A stretch of 64,000 nucleotides of DNA from Verrucomicrobiia bacterium (lineage in GTDB: Bacteria; Verrucomicrobiota; Verrucomicrobiia; Limisphaerales; JAEYXS01): positions 248,001 through 312,000 of the forward strand of contig DASWYF010000022.1 in the NCBI GenBank assembly GCA_036405135.1. The letters are read 5' to 3'. The notes beneath the pieces were generated by a model. It had not been told where the DNA came from and searched no databases. It saw nothing but the letters and a program-made list of their open reading frames with translations. The first letter of the stretch is position 1. Each line of letters opens with the position of its first letter. Positions 1-9,643 of this stretch are shown piece after piece. Position numbers and translations under genes: made by a program.

Positions 1-3000
1 ATACTTCCCATTGTTCAAACGGATGATTCGGTGGGCATAGGAGTTCGGACTGGGAGGAGTGAACGTATTGTCGATAGCCCAAAAGGTGCCGTTAAAGCGA
101 TACTTCCGTATAAAGCCAGAGTTGATGCTACTTCCGCCGACGACTATGAAGCTGCCATCCGGCTCTGCAATGATGTCATTAAAAGTTCCGGAAACACTGG
201 TTATATATGTTCCAACGCCGGTGTTATCGTAGAGATAAATGCCACCAGACGATCCGTTGTGCAGCGACATCAGAATCCTTCCGTCAGGAAGAACCGCGAG
301 ACGTCGGCTGCCGAGAGTGGGACTGGAGATGCCCGATGGAATGGCGGTGGTCGGTGCGAAGGTTATATTAACTGTGCCATCTGCATTCAGGATGGCAATT
401 TGGTGACGGTTGAGTCCGCCAGCAGTCGTGAATCCACCACTGACCACCATTTTGCCATCCGGCAACATCAAGATGTTGTCCAAACTGGATGAGAATGCGG
501 GCACTCCCCATACTGTGTTCACCGAACCCGGCTGTATGATGACGCTCACCAGGGCGGCGGAGGAATCTGTATTGCCCAAAGAATCTGTCACTTTGACATA
601 ATAGCTGCCGGAGTCTCCCACCACGGCGTTCACGATGGTCAAAGTCGCCGTCTGTGCCCCGCTGATGTTCCCGCCATTGCTCACGGGAGAACTGCCCTTA
701 TACCATTGATAGGTCAAAGTGCCGTTGCCCAGTGCCGTGACACCCAGAGTGATTGTCTGTGTCGTCACCACATTGGTGGTCGCAGGTTGCACCAAAATCA
801 TCGGTGCCGTGATCGGGGTGACGTTGAATGCCGGGCTGGGTTGTGAACCGGACAGATTCGTGATGACCACATGATAGTCACCCGCATTGCCGACCGTCAC
901 ACCCGTGATGGTAAGCGTGGCTGTCTGCGAACCGGAGATATTGCCAGTGTCGCTGAGCGGGGAACTGCCCTTATACCATTGATAGGAAACCGCCGAAGTG
1001 CCGATGGCCGACGCGCGCAGCACTAACGTGCTGCCCAAAGCCGGAGCGGTGCTGCTAGGTGTCTGGACAAATGCCAGGGCCGGCATCTCGTTCAACAGCT
1101 TGGCCACATACTTGCGGTACTGCCGGTCAAAATCATAGAAATCGCCCACGACGGCGATCTTGCCATCCGGCAGCAAGGCCAAGTCGGTGACTTCAGGATC
1201 AAGACGCGCACCGAACCCGGTGTTGGCTTGGAACGCAAGATCGCCTGAGCCATCTGCATTAAGCCGCATGACACCACTGGCCAGGCTGCCTGAGAAAGTG
1301 GTGAACGCACCACCCACCACGATCTTGCCGCCGGGCAGAAGCAGCACATCATTGATGTGGCTGTTGAACTGGCTGTCGATGACGAAGCCAGTGTCCACAT
1401 TGCCGTCCGCATTGAACCGAGCCAGATACTTGCGGGTCTGTCCCCCCACAGTCTGGAACGCGCCACCGGCAATGATTTTGCCGTCCGGCTGCAGGGCCAG
1501 GGAGTAAACCACGTTGTCGATGCTCGGAGGCGTGAAGGTGGTGTCCAGGGTGCCGTTAAGATTCAAACGCACGATTTTAGAGACGGTCGTGCCCTGATAT
1601 TTGGTGAACGCACCGCCTACGAGCAATTTGCCATCCGGCTGGACCACCACAGAATGGACTGCTGGACCGAACGCGCCGTTGATGAAACCTGTCCCGGCAT
1701 AAAACGTGTTATCGATGCTGCCGTCGGAGTTCAATCGCACGATTCCGCTGCGGCTTTGTCCGCCAATGCTGGTGAATTCACCTGTCAGGATGATCTTGCC
1801 GTCCGGCAGGGCGAGGAAGTCCAGCACCTCATCATTCGGGCCGGTGCCTGCATTGAAGGTGCCGTCCACCGTGCCATTGGTGTTCAGGCGCTTCACACCC
1901 AAGCTGTCGGCCACGATCAGCCTGCCATCCCCCAGTACCGCGAACCGGTAATAGCCGCCCGTGCTGATGGTGAATCCCGTGTCCGTGGAACCGTCGGCGT
2001 TCAACCGCACAACGCTATCACGCAGGTCGTCACCGCTCCACTCGCCGAAATAACCGGAGGCATAAACCTTTCCGTCCGGGGAATGGCCCACATGCAAGAC
2101 CGGTGCCGTGTCCGGACCATTGCCGGGCACGACGAAAATATTCTCCAGCAAACCGGGCTTCTCCACCACCGTGATGGTGGCGTTCGCGCTGGTATCACTG
2201 CCCAGGCCGACGATGCTGACGACCACGGAATAGGTGCCGGCATCCGCCGCTGTCACCGGGCTGATCTTCAATGTAGGGCTGTTCGAGTTCGGGATGTTAT
2301 CCGCTCCCTTCTTCCATTGATAAGTCAGTGTGCCTTTGCCGCGCGCCTTGACGGTGAAGGTAAATGAGTTTCCGCGCGGTGCCTCACCGCCGACTGGCTC
2401 GATCTCGATCACCGGGATGTAGTTCACCAGCAGTTGAGCTCCGGTGCTGGTGAGGTTTTGCGATCCGTTGGAGACGATCACATCATAAACATCCTCATCC
2501 GCCACCGTCACACCGGTCAATGTCAAGGTCGCCGTTGTGGCCCCGGAGACTTTGCCGCCGTTGCTCAAAGGAGTGCCGTTCTTGCGCCATTGATAGGTCA
2601 ATGCAGAGGTGGAGGTTGCGAAGACCTTGAAGGTCGCATTGGCATCCTGATCCACGCGTTGCTCGACCGGCTGCCCAACGATGGCGATATTCTCCTGCAC
2701 CCCAAGCAGGCGGATCACATAGCCGACATAAGCGCTGCCGACCGTCGTGAAGGCACCCCCAACCAGGAGGTGACCATCCGGCTGCGCTTCGATGGAATAG
2801 ACGAACCCACCATTGTTGAGTTGAAGGTCCGGGAAAGTGCTGTCCAAAACACCGGTGGAGGTCACCCGGGCGAAGTAGAGTCGGCTTACGCTGTTATAGG
2901 TGGTGAATTCACCGCCGATGTAAACATGGCCAGAAGGCGTGATCGCGATGTCACGCACATGGTCATTGAGGCCGCCGACTGGATCGAAGGTCGTATCGAG

Positions 3001-5109
3001 AACACCGTTTTTATCCAAGCGGGCAAGGCGGTTACGAGTAGTGCCACTGTATTGGAGGAAGTTGCCGCCAATGTAGATGCGGTCGCTCGCATCCACCGCC
3101 ACCGCATAGACTTTTGCGCTGGCACCCGTGCCGGGATTGAAGGAGCCATCCACGCTGCCGTCGGCATTGAGACGCGCGATGCGATTGCCGCCACCGACGT
3201 TGGTGAATTCACCGACTAGAATGATTTTTCCATCTGCTTGAATCGCGAAATCCCTGACTTCGCCGTTGAAGTTCTGCAATTGCCATGAGGTGTCAGTGCT
3301 GCCGTCTGCATTCAGGCGCACGATGCCGTTGGAAAGTTTGCCGGCCACCAGGACTTTGCCGGAGGGGAGGAGCTTGGCTTTGAAAATTCCGCCGTTGATC
3401 TCGATCGGCCAAGGATAGGTGTAATCGACCGTTCCATCCGGTTTATAGCGGCGCCAGAAACGGTCGCTGCCGCTTTCATTGCCACCACCGACCAGCACAT
3501 CACCATTGGGCAGGGGCACCGTGGTGAAGACCTCTTCCGTCGGACCAGTGCCCGCAAACAACCCTGTGCCGGTCACGAATTGCTGATCCACATTGCCATA
3601 GTAATCCGTCTTCGCCAGACGGATGCGATCAAAACCCTGCACCCTGTCGAAGTTGCCACCGATATACACCGAGCCATCCTGGGCTTGGTTGGCCGCTTTG
3701 ACATAGGTGATGCCAATGGTCGTGGTGACTTGACCCGGAAGGTAAGTGTAATCCACTGCGCCTGGAGCATTCGGTGCATACACCAGCGTGACCGCTGTGC
3801 TCGTGGTCGTGCCGCCCGGACCAGTGATCTCGACCGTGTAGGAGCCTGCATCCCCGCTCACCGCGCTATTGATTGTATAACTGGAGCCCGTTCCGACCTG
3901 GGTCGAACCGTTTTTCCACACATAGGAAAAGGGGCCGGTGCCAGCCACGCCTACTGTGAAGGTGAAGCTCTTTCCTTCGTTCACACCGCCGCCTTTTGGG
4001 GCTTGGGTGATGACCGGGGTGATGTTCAAATACGTTGTGGCAGAAAGGTCCGTGCGGTAAAGCCCGTCGGTCGCGGCAAAATACAATGCCCCATTGTGAG
4101 CATAAAAACTGTCGCTCAAAATATCAGAACTCTCTGACGGCAGTCCGGTCACCGCGATGCCGCGCCAAGTAGCACCTTTATCAGTCGTTTCATAGGTGAG
4201 AGGTCCTGTGGTGGACACGTAAACATTATTCCCGTGGACCGCCAGACGCCGGGCCAGTCCAGTCACAGCACCCGTGGAAACCGCTTCCCAACGGCCTTTG
4301 GCCGTATCGCGCCGCCAGACAACATTATCCACTACGGCAAAAACCGTTCCGTCTGCCGTGACTTTGATATCGTAGGAAATCCAAGTCCGACCGATGAGTG
4401 CTTCGTTGAAGCCGGGAATGCCCGCATTATCCATCTGCCATGTCGCCCCATTGTCCACCGACCGCCAGATTCCCCAATGAGGAGTGGCGGCGTATACGGC
4501 CGTGCCATCCGTAGCGACATTGTACGCAAACTGCATCGCGAAGAAGGGGATGCTGGGAATGCCTGTGCTGGCAGCCGTCCAAGTCGCGCCATTGTCCGTG
4601 GATTTCCAAACACCGTGAGAAAGCATGTCGGAAGCGAAAATCGCGCCGTTGTGTTCCACCATGCCGCCGAAACCCACGATGGTTCCTGCAATATTCTTGG
4701 AGGGAGTGTTAAACGGGAAGGCAGCCTGAGTCCACGAAGCACCGTTGTTATCCGAGTAGAACACCGGACTGCCGACGCCATTGTTCCAGCTGGCCGTGTC
4801 ACCTGAACGGATGATGCGTCCGGTAGATGTTTTGAGAAAGGCCTTAGGCGTGAGAATGGCGCTGGCCCCATCTGCCAGCCCGGAGTTCATCGCGGTCCAT
4901 GAAAGACCGTTGTTATCGGAACGGAACACGCCTTTGTTATTGCCATAACCGGCAAAGAGGGTGTTGCCCGTGCCCGCACCGATAGAGATTGCCGCAGAGC
5001 CATCAGAAGGAGTTCCCGAAGTTAGCTTTTGCCAATTTTGTGCGTTGGCGACTGATTCTACGAGCAGAAGACTGCTCAACAACACAGCCAAACGAGAAAA
5101 GTTCATCAT
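1..5109 (-). CDS. Giant secreted protein with BNR, Ig-like and delta-60 repeats (C-terminus beyond window)
   Basis: The minus frame starting at 5109 is open to the window edge, so about 1,703 residues are visible and the C-terminus is missing. It begins MMNFSRLAVLL and has a Sec signal peptide ending near ANA-QNW (about residue 24). Residues about 30-330 hold five Asp-box/BNR-like units such as SDNNGASW and STDNGATW, as in sialidase-type propellers. The rest alternates Ig-like domains (pattern YQWRKNG..L) with runs of delta-60 repeats (RLNADGSVD..F, QPDGKILVGG). Such proteins are usually exported, surface-bound or outer-membrane associated; ligand and function are unknown. The nearest upstream gene on this strand is msrA, 203 bases away. 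The second Met at 5106 is an equally possible start. Long plus-strand frames here are antisense by-products of the repeats. Confidence 0.9.
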   Translation of the reverse strand, partial: MMNFSRLAVLLSSLLLVESVANAQNWQKLTSGTPSDGSAAISIGAGTGNTLFAGYGNNKGVFRSDNNGLSWTAMNSGLADGASAILTPKAFLKTSTGRIIRSGDTASWNNGVGSPVFYSDNNGASWTQAAFPFNTPSKNIAGTIVGFGGMVEHNGAIFASDMLSHGVWKSTDNGATWTAASTGIPSIPFFAMQFAYNVATDGTAVYAATPHWGIWRSVDNGATWQMDNAGIPGFNEALIGRTWISYDIKVTADGTVFAVVDNVVWRRDTAKGRWEAVSTGAVTGLARRLAVHGNNVYVSTTGPLTYETTDKGATWRGIAVTGLPSESSDILSDSFYAHNGALYFAATDGLYRTDLSATTYLNITPVITQAPKGGGVNEGKSFTFTVGVAGTGPFSYVWKNGSTQVGTGSSYTINSAVSGDAGSYTVEITGPGGTTTSTAVTLVYAPNAPGAVDYTYLPGQVTTTIGITYVKAANQAQDGSVYIGGNFDRVQGFDRIRLAKTDYYGNVDQQFVTGTGLFAGTGPTEEVFTTVPLPNGDVLVGGGNESGSDRFWRRYKPDGTVDYTYPWPIEINGGIFKAKLLPSGKVLVAGKLSNGIVRLNADGSTDTSWQLQNFNGEVRDFAIQADGKIILVGEFTNVGGGNRIARLNADGSVDGSFNPGTGASAKVYAVAVDASDRIYIGGNFLQYSGTTRNRLARLDKNGVLDTTFDPVGGLNDHVRDIAITPSGHVYIGGEFTTYNSVSRLYFARVTSTGVLDSTFPDLQLNNGGFVYSIEAQPDGHLLVGGAFTTVGSAYVGYVIRLLGVQENIAIVGQPVEQRVDQDANATFKVFATSTSALTYQWRKNGTPLSNGGKVSGATTATLTLTGVTVADEDVYDVIVSNGSQNLTSTGAQLLVNYIPVIEIEPVGGEAPRGNSFTFTVKARGKGTLTYQWKKGADNIPNSNSPTLKISPVTAADAGTYSVVVSIVGLGSDTSANATITVVEKPGLLENIFVVPGNGPDTAPVLHVGHSPDGKVYASGYFGEWSGDDLRDSVVRLNADGSTDTGFTISTGGYYRFAVLGDGRLIVADSLGVKRLNTNGTVDGTFNAGTGPNDEVLDFLALPDGKIILTGEFTSIGGQSRSGIVRLNSDGSIDNTFYAGTGFINGAFGPAVHSVVVQPDGKLLVGGAFTKYQGTTVSKIVRLNLNGTLDTTFTPPSIDNVVYSLALQPDGKIIAGGAFQTVGGQTRKYLARFNADGNVDTGFVIDSQFNSHINDVLLLPGGKIVVGGAFTTFSGSLASGVMRLNADGSGDLAFQANTGFGARLDPEVTDLALLPDGKIAVVGDFYDFDRQYRKYVAKLLNEMPALAFVQTPSSTAPALGSTLVLRASAIGTSAVSYQWYKGSSPLSDTGNISGSQTATLTITGVTVGNAGDYHVVITNLSGSQPSPAFNVTPITAPMILVQPATTNVVTTQTITLGVTALGNGTLTYQWYKGSSPVSNGGNISGAQTATLTIVNAVVGDSGSYYVKVTDSLGNTDSSAALVSVIIQPGSVNTVWGVPAFSSSLDNILMLPDGKMVVSGGFTTAGGLNRHQIAILNADGTVNITFAPTTAIPSGISSPTLGSRRLAVLPDGRILMSLHNGSSGGIYLYDNTGVGTYITSVSGTFNDIIAEPDGSFIVVGGSSINSGFIRKYRFNGTFWAIDNTFTPPSPNSYAHRIIRLNNGKY

Positions 5110-5312
5110 TGTCAGCAAAAGATATTGGTATTGTGGAGGTTATGATGATTAAGCGGTTCGCCTAATTTATTGTGTCTAGTTACTGGACGAGCATGAGCAG
5201 AATTTGGGCCATTTTTACAAATGCTTAACAAAGCAAAATTTACAGCTCCAAAGAATGCAAAATGCTCGAATTAAGGGGGTTGGAGCGGGATCAGGAAGTT
5301 TTCAGGGCTATT

Positions 5313-6014
5313 TTACTTGATAGGGATAATCCCTTTTTTCTCAAGACTGCGAAGTTTGGGGCTGATGACTGCCGCGCAATAACCTTGGGTGGGGTTATTC
5401 TTGAAGTAATCTTGGTGGTAATCCTCAGCTTTGTAGAAGATGCTGATAGGGACGATTTCCGTCACTATAGGAGTCTTGAAGTTGGCCTGGGCCTTCTTCT
5501 TGGATTCTTCGGCCGCTTTTTTCTGCGCTTCACTGTGGTACATGATGGTGGAGCGGTACTGGGTGCCGGTGTCAGCACCTTGACGGTTCAAGGTCGTGGG
5601 ATCATGTGCGGCCCAAAAGATTTCCAAGATTTGCGCGTAGCTGATTTTCTTCGGATCAAATTCGATCTGAATGACTTCCGCATGACCGGTATCGCCTGTG
5701 CAGACTTGTTTATAGGTGGGATTGGGCACTTGGCCGCCAGCATATCCCGAAACAACGCTTTTGACTCCGGCAAACCGTTCATACACCGCTTCCGTGCACC
5801 AGAAACAGCCGCCGCCCAATGTGGCCTTTTCGGTGTAAGCCCATCCGGCGGTTTCATCCTTGGTTTCCTGTTTTTTATCTTCGGCGTTCATGGCGCTGGG
5901 TAAGGTGCTGCATATTCCGGCCAGTAACAACAATTGCGATGTCACAAAATGGCGACGGGTGATACGTTTGGCAGAAGAACGGTCGGACAGTTGGTTTGCA
6001 GCTTGGTAGTTCAT
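5313..6014 (-). CDS. msrA: Peptide methionine-S-sulfoxide reductase MsrA, exported
   Basis: Reduces methionine-S-sulfoxide in damaged proteins using a catalytic cysteine. The family signature GGGCFWCTEAVYE is present, with the nucleophilic Cys in GCFWC, followed by SGYAGG and the GHAEVI segment. A second cysteine in QGYCAAVI near the C-terminus is a candidate resolving residue. The N-terminus carries a twin-arginine-like motif, TRRHFV, followed by a hydrophobic stretch and AMNAED, so the enzyme is probably exported and acts in the periplasm; cytoplasmic MsrA lacks such a leader. At 233 aa it is longer than a minimal MsrA because of this leader. It stands alone between a divergent GDSL gene and the giant repeat protein on the same strand. 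Confidence 0.93.
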   Translation of the reverse strand: MNYQAANQLSDRSSAKRITRRHFVTSQLLLLAGICSTLPSAMNAEDKKQETKDETAGWAYTEKATLGGGCFWCTEAVYERFAGVKSVVSGYAGGQVPNPTYKQVCTGDTGHAEVIQIEFDPKKISYAQILEIFWAAHDPTTLNRQGADTGTQYRSTIMYHSEAQKKAAEESKKKAQANFKTPIVTEIVPISIFYKAEDYHQDYFKNNPTQGYCAAVISPKLRSLEKKGIIPIK

Positions 6015-6145
6015 GGCTGTCTGGATGCTTTATATATCACATTGGATGCTCCCAAGGCCAAAGTTATTCTCGAACTTTTTTTGGCACATTTGGGTGGGGC
6101 CATTGAGGCGTTGAAGGAAGATGATTTTTACGTCAAGGTCGCCGC

Positions 6146-6772
6146 GTGAATCTGGTCCGAGTGTCATCATTTCTTTGCGCGCTCCTCATATCTATCCTGG
6201 TAACGAGTTGTTCGGGAAAAAGGGAGCATCGTAACTATCCGCCTACAGCCACGGGTGATTGGATTGCTTTCGGCGACAGCCTCACCTACGGCTATGGTGC
6301 ATCCAGGGGGAAGGATTACCCGACGCTCCTCGCCCAAAAACTGGGTGTAAGGATCGAGAACCAAGGCATCTCGGGGCAAACCACGGGACAGGCCATGGGA
6401 CGCGTCGATGCTGCCGCACGCAAGGCGCCACGCGTCGTCCTGCTTTGTCTGGGGGGCAATGACGGTCTGCAAAAGATTCCGCGCGAGACGATGTTCAAGA
6501 ATCTCTCGGATATCATCAGCGCCTTTCATGCGGAAGGTTCTTTTGTGGTGCTTATCGGTGTACGTAGTGCGACGTTGCGGGACAAGAACGAGGAAGGTTT
6601 CGAGGAGTTGGCCGAACGCAAACGCGTGCTCTACATCTCTGACATCTTGGAAGGCCTGTTCACCGATCCGCGTTACATGTCGGACCAGATACATCCTAAT
6701 GACAAGGGCTATGAGATGATCGCCGATCGTTTGGCGAAAGAACTGCAACCTTTGATGGAAAAACTGAAGTAA
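6146..6772 (+). CDS. GDSL/SGNH-family esterase lipoprotein
   Basis: An SGNH hydrolase of the TesA/arylesterase type, which hydrolyses ester or thioester bonds. Block I is AFGDSLTYGYG with the catalytic serine, block III is LGGNDG and block V is DQIHPNDKGY with the catalytic Asp and His. The N-terminus is a lipoprotein signal: hydrophobic residues 5-20 then LVTSC, so Cys22 would be lipidated and the enzyme anchored on a membrane facing the periplasm. The start is a GTG at 6146, which leaves a complete signal peptide; no ATG in frame does so. It is divergent from msrA and convergent with the phosphatase gene, ending 3 bases before that gene's stop. The substrate cannot be told from sequence. 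Confidence 0.9.
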   Translation: MNLVRVSSFLCALLISILVTSCSGKREHRNYPPTATGDWIAFGDSLTYGYGASRGKDYPTLLAQKLGVRIENQGISGQTTGQAMGRVDAAARKAPRVVLLCLGGNDGLQKIPRETMFKNLSDIISAFHAEGSFVVLIGVRSATLRDKNEEGFEELAERKRVLYISDILEGLFTDPRYMSDQIHPNDKGYEMIADRLAKELQPLMEKLK

Positions 6773-6775
6773 GTC

Positions 6776-7441
6776 TTAAGCCGTTTCCAACATCGCTTCG
6801 CGTAACTTGCCTTCCTGATTCGCCTGCCAATAAGCGCCTGTGTTCACGTCCAGACACGTGAGCCAGCCAGCGGGATTGTAGACCCACGTGTCTAGGCAGA
6901 CTGCGTGACCGATATCGAGTGGAACGCCGTTCTTCTGCGGAGTGTGACCACAGATCATGCGTTTGCCGGAGCGATGAGGCGGTTGATAATCGAACTTTTC
7001 CCAATACAGCATGTAGTCCGGCTGTTCATCGAGAAGATGGTCCGCATAAGCATTGGCGTGGACGAAAAAATTCTTCTCCGTTTCGTAGTAGGGCAGGGTG
7101 TCGGAGAGGAATTCCCAATGTTCGTTGCTGATGCCCTGAAGATTTTCGGACAGGTAGGACTCCAACGTCTCCATGCCGCCACACGCCAGCCAGTCCTTGT
7201 AACCCGTGAGGCTTTCGCGCGCTTGCAACATCATCACCTCATGATTTCCGCGCAACGGGATGAGATTACTGCGCTTGCTTAAGCTGATGAGGAAATCGAT
7301 GACCTGTTTGGATTGTGGGCCGCGATCTACGTAATCGCCAATGGTCACGATGGTGTCGTTGCTGTTGAAGGCGAGCTTCTGGGCCAAGGCATCCAGCGGC
7401 TGATGATAGCCGTGAATGTCGCCGATGGCGTAAAGACCCAT
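6776..7441 (-). CDS. Serine/threonine-type metallophosphatase (PPP family)
   Basis: A 221-aa calcineurin-like phosphoesterase of the bacterial PPP type. The metal-binding motifs are in order near the N-terminus: GDIHGY (residues 7-12), GDYVDRG (about 36-42) and RGNHEVM (about 64-70), with later histidines in FVHAN and ICGHTPQ. Members dephosphorylate phosphoproteins or, in related forms, dinucleoside polyphosphates; sequence alone does not separate these. There is no signal peptide, so it should be cytoplasmic. It is a single gene, convergent with the GDSL gene, with the 2-oxoacid dehydrogenase operon upstream on the same strand after a 55-base gap. Confidence 0.9.
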   Translation of the reverse strand: MGLYAIGDIHGYHQPLDALAQKLAFNSNDTIVTIGDYVDRGPQSKQVIDFLISLSKRSNLIPLRGNHEVMMLQARESLTGYKDWLACGGMETLESYLSENLQGISNEHWEFLSDTLPYYETEKNFFVHANAYADHLLDEQPDYMLYWEKFDYQPPHRSGKRMICGHTPQKNGVPLDIGHAVCLDTWVYNPAGWLTCLDVNTGAYWQANQEGKLREAMLETA

Positions 7442-7496
7442 AAGGCAAGTATAGCTTCCGCTGGCCCGCTTATCAATCTAAGGGAAGGGGATTCGA

Positions 7497-8672
7497 CTAC
7501 AACGCGTCCGGCAGGGTCATCAGCATGGCCACCCGGCCCAGCAGACGTCCGGCAGCACCGCCATCCATCACACGATGGTCGAAGCTCAAGGTGAGGTTCG
7601 CTTCCATCACAGGTATGAACTGCTGCTTGTCCTCATCCCAGAAGGGGACCTTGCGGCCTGCGCCGAGGCCGAGCACTAGCGTTTGTTCCGGCAGCGGAAT
7701 CGGTGTGGCCCAAGTCAGACCAAATGTGCCGAAGTTCGTGATCGTGGCGATAGAACCACCTGTGGCATCCGCTGGCAGGCGACGTTCACGGGCAAGGGTG
7801 ACGAGTTCGTTGTAGCGATTCGTCAGTTCGCGGAGAGATTTGCGATTGGCATCGCGGATGACGGGCACGAGCACACCATCTTCTGCTTCCACTGCGAAAC
7901 CTATATCGATAGAGCCTGGGTGTGCGATGCGTGAACCGATGAGCCGTCCTGCCGGAGCGCTGTTCTCACCCAAGCCAAGTGCAAGCGCGCGCAAGGCATA
8001 GAGTGCGGGACCAGGTTTCGGATTCTGTGTGGCGCGATGCGCGAGCACGGGGTCCAGTTTCACGGGCATGCCCACGGTCGCGATCGGACGCGTCCAGCTA
8101 CGACGCATGGCATCCGCCACGGCGATACGCATGGAGGAAGCGGGCGTGAGCCGGTTCTGTTCAAGTTTGGTGACAAACGCTTCAAAATCTTCCACCGTCA
8201 CGCGACCGTGCGCGCCACTGCCTGCCAATCCTGCGAGGTCCGCCGCGTGCAGCCCGAGTTCAGCCATGCGTGCTTTCAAACGTGGTGAAAGATAACTGGC
8301 ACCACTGGCGCCAACGGGCACGGGCAAACCTTTGAGGACGGGTTCAACGGTGTTTGAGGACGAAGTGGTGATAGTTGCGCCATCTCCGCCGAAATGAGGT
8401 TTGTCCGCCGCTGGTTTTAATGGGGCGACGTCACTGCTGAGTTCGCCGAGAATGTTTCCTACCGCGTATGTTTCACCTTCGGTAGCAGTGATCGTTTTGA
8501 TTTTGCCCGCGACAGGCGAAGTAACCGTGAGAGTGGCCTTGCTAGTCTCCACTTCCATCACTTCCTGACCGGCGGTGACGGTATCACCTGGCTTCACGAG
8601 CCAGCGAATGACAGTGGCCTCGGCGATGGATTCGCCGAGCTGCGGCATGACGATGGGTATGGTATGCGGCAT
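7497..8672 (-). CDS. 2-oxoacid dehydrogenase E2 component (dihydrolipoamide acyltransferase)
   Basis: Transfers the acyl group from lipoate to CoA in a pyruvate-, acetoin- or branched-chain-type dehydrogenase complex. Residues 1-78 form one lipoyl domain with the lipoylated lysine in VETSKATLTV (Lys45). A peripheral subunit-binding domain follows at about 129-170 (SPRLKARMAEL...HGRVTVEDF), then the catalytic acyltransferase domain, with the active-site motif DHRVMDGG near the C-terminus. At 391 aa with one lipoyl domain it is at the short end for E2. Its start overlaps the E1 beta stop by one base, so the two are translationally coupled. No E3 (lipoamide dehydrogenase) gene is next to it, so E3 must come from elsewhere. 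Confidence 0.92.
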   Translation of the reverse strand: MPHTIPIVMPQLGESIAEATVIRWLVKPGDTVTAGQEVMEVETSKATLTVTSPVAGKIKTITATEGETYAVGNILGELSSDVAPLKPAADKPHFGGDGATITTSSSNTVEPVLKGLPVPVGASGASYLSPRLKARMAELGLHAADLAGLAGSGAHGRVTVEDFEAFVTKLEQNRLTPASSMRIAVADAMRRSWTRPIATVGMPVKLDPVLAHRATQNPKPGPALYALRALALGLGENSAPAGRLIGSRIAHPGSIDIGFAVEAEDGVLVPVIRDANRKSLRELTNRYNELVTLARERRLPADATGGSIATITNFGTFGLTWATPIPLPEQTLVLGLGAGRKVPFWDEDKQQFIPVMEANLTLSFDHRVMDGGAAGRLLGRVAMLMTLPDAL

Positions 8673-9637
8673 TAGTAATTCAAGACGTTGCGGGCAGCAG
8701 CCGTGATGCTTTGGGCAGTGGGACGATGGGCGGCCCAGAGACGTGGGTGAAAAGGAATCGGCGTGTCCTTTGCGTTCAACCGTTGCGGAGGCGCATCCAA
8801 AAGATCAAAACCTTCGCTGACCACACGAGAAATAACTTCTGCGGTGACACCACCCCAAGGCCAGGCTTCACCTACACACAACAAACGGCCGGTGCGTGCG
8901 ACGGATGCCATTACGGTATCCGTATCCAGTGGCTTGATGGAGCGCAGATCCACGATTTCCACCTTGTAACCTTCGGTCGCCAATTCATCCGCCGCCGCAA
9001 GAGATTCGTGCAGCATCGCGCTGTAAGTCACCAGCGTTAGATCACGACCTGCACGTGCGATGCGAGCTTTGCCTACAGGCAGAGCTTCCGTCGGCAGCTT
9101 CTCCGCTTTGAGATGGTAATAAAGGAATTTGTGCTCGCAGAAGATGACGGGGTCATCAATCGCGACAGCATCAAGCAAAAGACTGTAAGCATCTTCCACC
9201 GTGGCAGGCGTGAGCACGACCAAGCCTGGGAAGTGCGCGTAGATCGCTTCGAGGCTCTGGCTGTGGAAAGGGCCGCTGCCACTCGTGCCACCGCAGGGCA
9301 GGCGGATGGTGATGGGGCAGGGGACGTTCGTGCGCCAGTAGTAGGTAGCCGCTTGATTGACGATCTGGTTCAGGCCCACCGTCGAGAAGTCGGCGAACTG
9401 CATCTCGATGATTGGCCGCATGCCTTGCAGCGCTGCACCGATGGCGGAGCCGACAATCGCATCTTCACTGATCGGGGCGTCGATTACGCGTCCGGGAAAT
9501 TGTTGCGCCAGACCTTTGGTGGCTTTGAATGCGCCACCAAAATCACCAACGTCCTGACCGTAGATATAGACGTTCGGATTCTCGCTCAAGGCACGGGCTT
9601 GGGCTTCGCGAATAGCTTCGAGGTAAGTGATGCTCAC
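8672..9637 (-). CDS. 2-oxoacid dehydrogenase E1 component, beta subunit
   Basis: The beta subunit of a heterotetrameric thiamine-diphosphate E1 dehydrogenase, pairing with the alpha subunit encoded just upstream. The protein shows the pyrimidine-binding transketolase domain (TYLEAIREAQ, GQDVGDFGGAFKATKGL, DAPISEDAIVGSAIGAA) in residues 1-180 and the C-terminal transketolase domain (VEIVDLRSIKPLDTDTV) after about 195. The length of 321 aa is typical. The start is a GTG six bases after the alpha-subunit stop, and the stop overlaps the E2 start by one base, giving a tight three-gene operon. Whether the substrate is pyruvate, acetoin or a branched-chain ketoacid is not resolved. Confidence 0.93.
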   Translation of the reverse strand: MSITYLEAIREAQARALSENPNVYIYGQDVGDFGGAFKATKGLAQQFPGRVIDAPISEDAIVGSAIGAALQGMRPIIEMQFADFSTVGLNQIVNQAATYYWRTNVPCPITIRLPCGGTSGSGPFHSQSLEAIYAHFPGLVVLTPATVEDAYSLLLDAVAIDDPVIFCEHKFLYYHLKAEKLPTEALPVGKARIARAGRDLTLVTYSAMLHESLAAADELATEGYKVEIVDLRSIKPLDTDTVMASVARTGRLLCVGEAWPWGGVTAEVISRVVSEGFDLLDAPPQRLNAKDTPIPFHPRLWAAHRPTAQSITAAARNVLNY

Positions 9638-9643
9638 GACAGG

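Noticed and set aside
1357-2367. Plus-strand open frame of 336 codons within the left-edge region
   Set aside because: It is antisense to the giant repeat protein, has no family features and its composition mirrors the repeat units; the minus frame has a signal peptide and clear repeats.
1-5109. CRISPR array
   Set aside because: Repetition in this region is protein-level domain repetition with variable DNA, without uniform short repeats and spacers.
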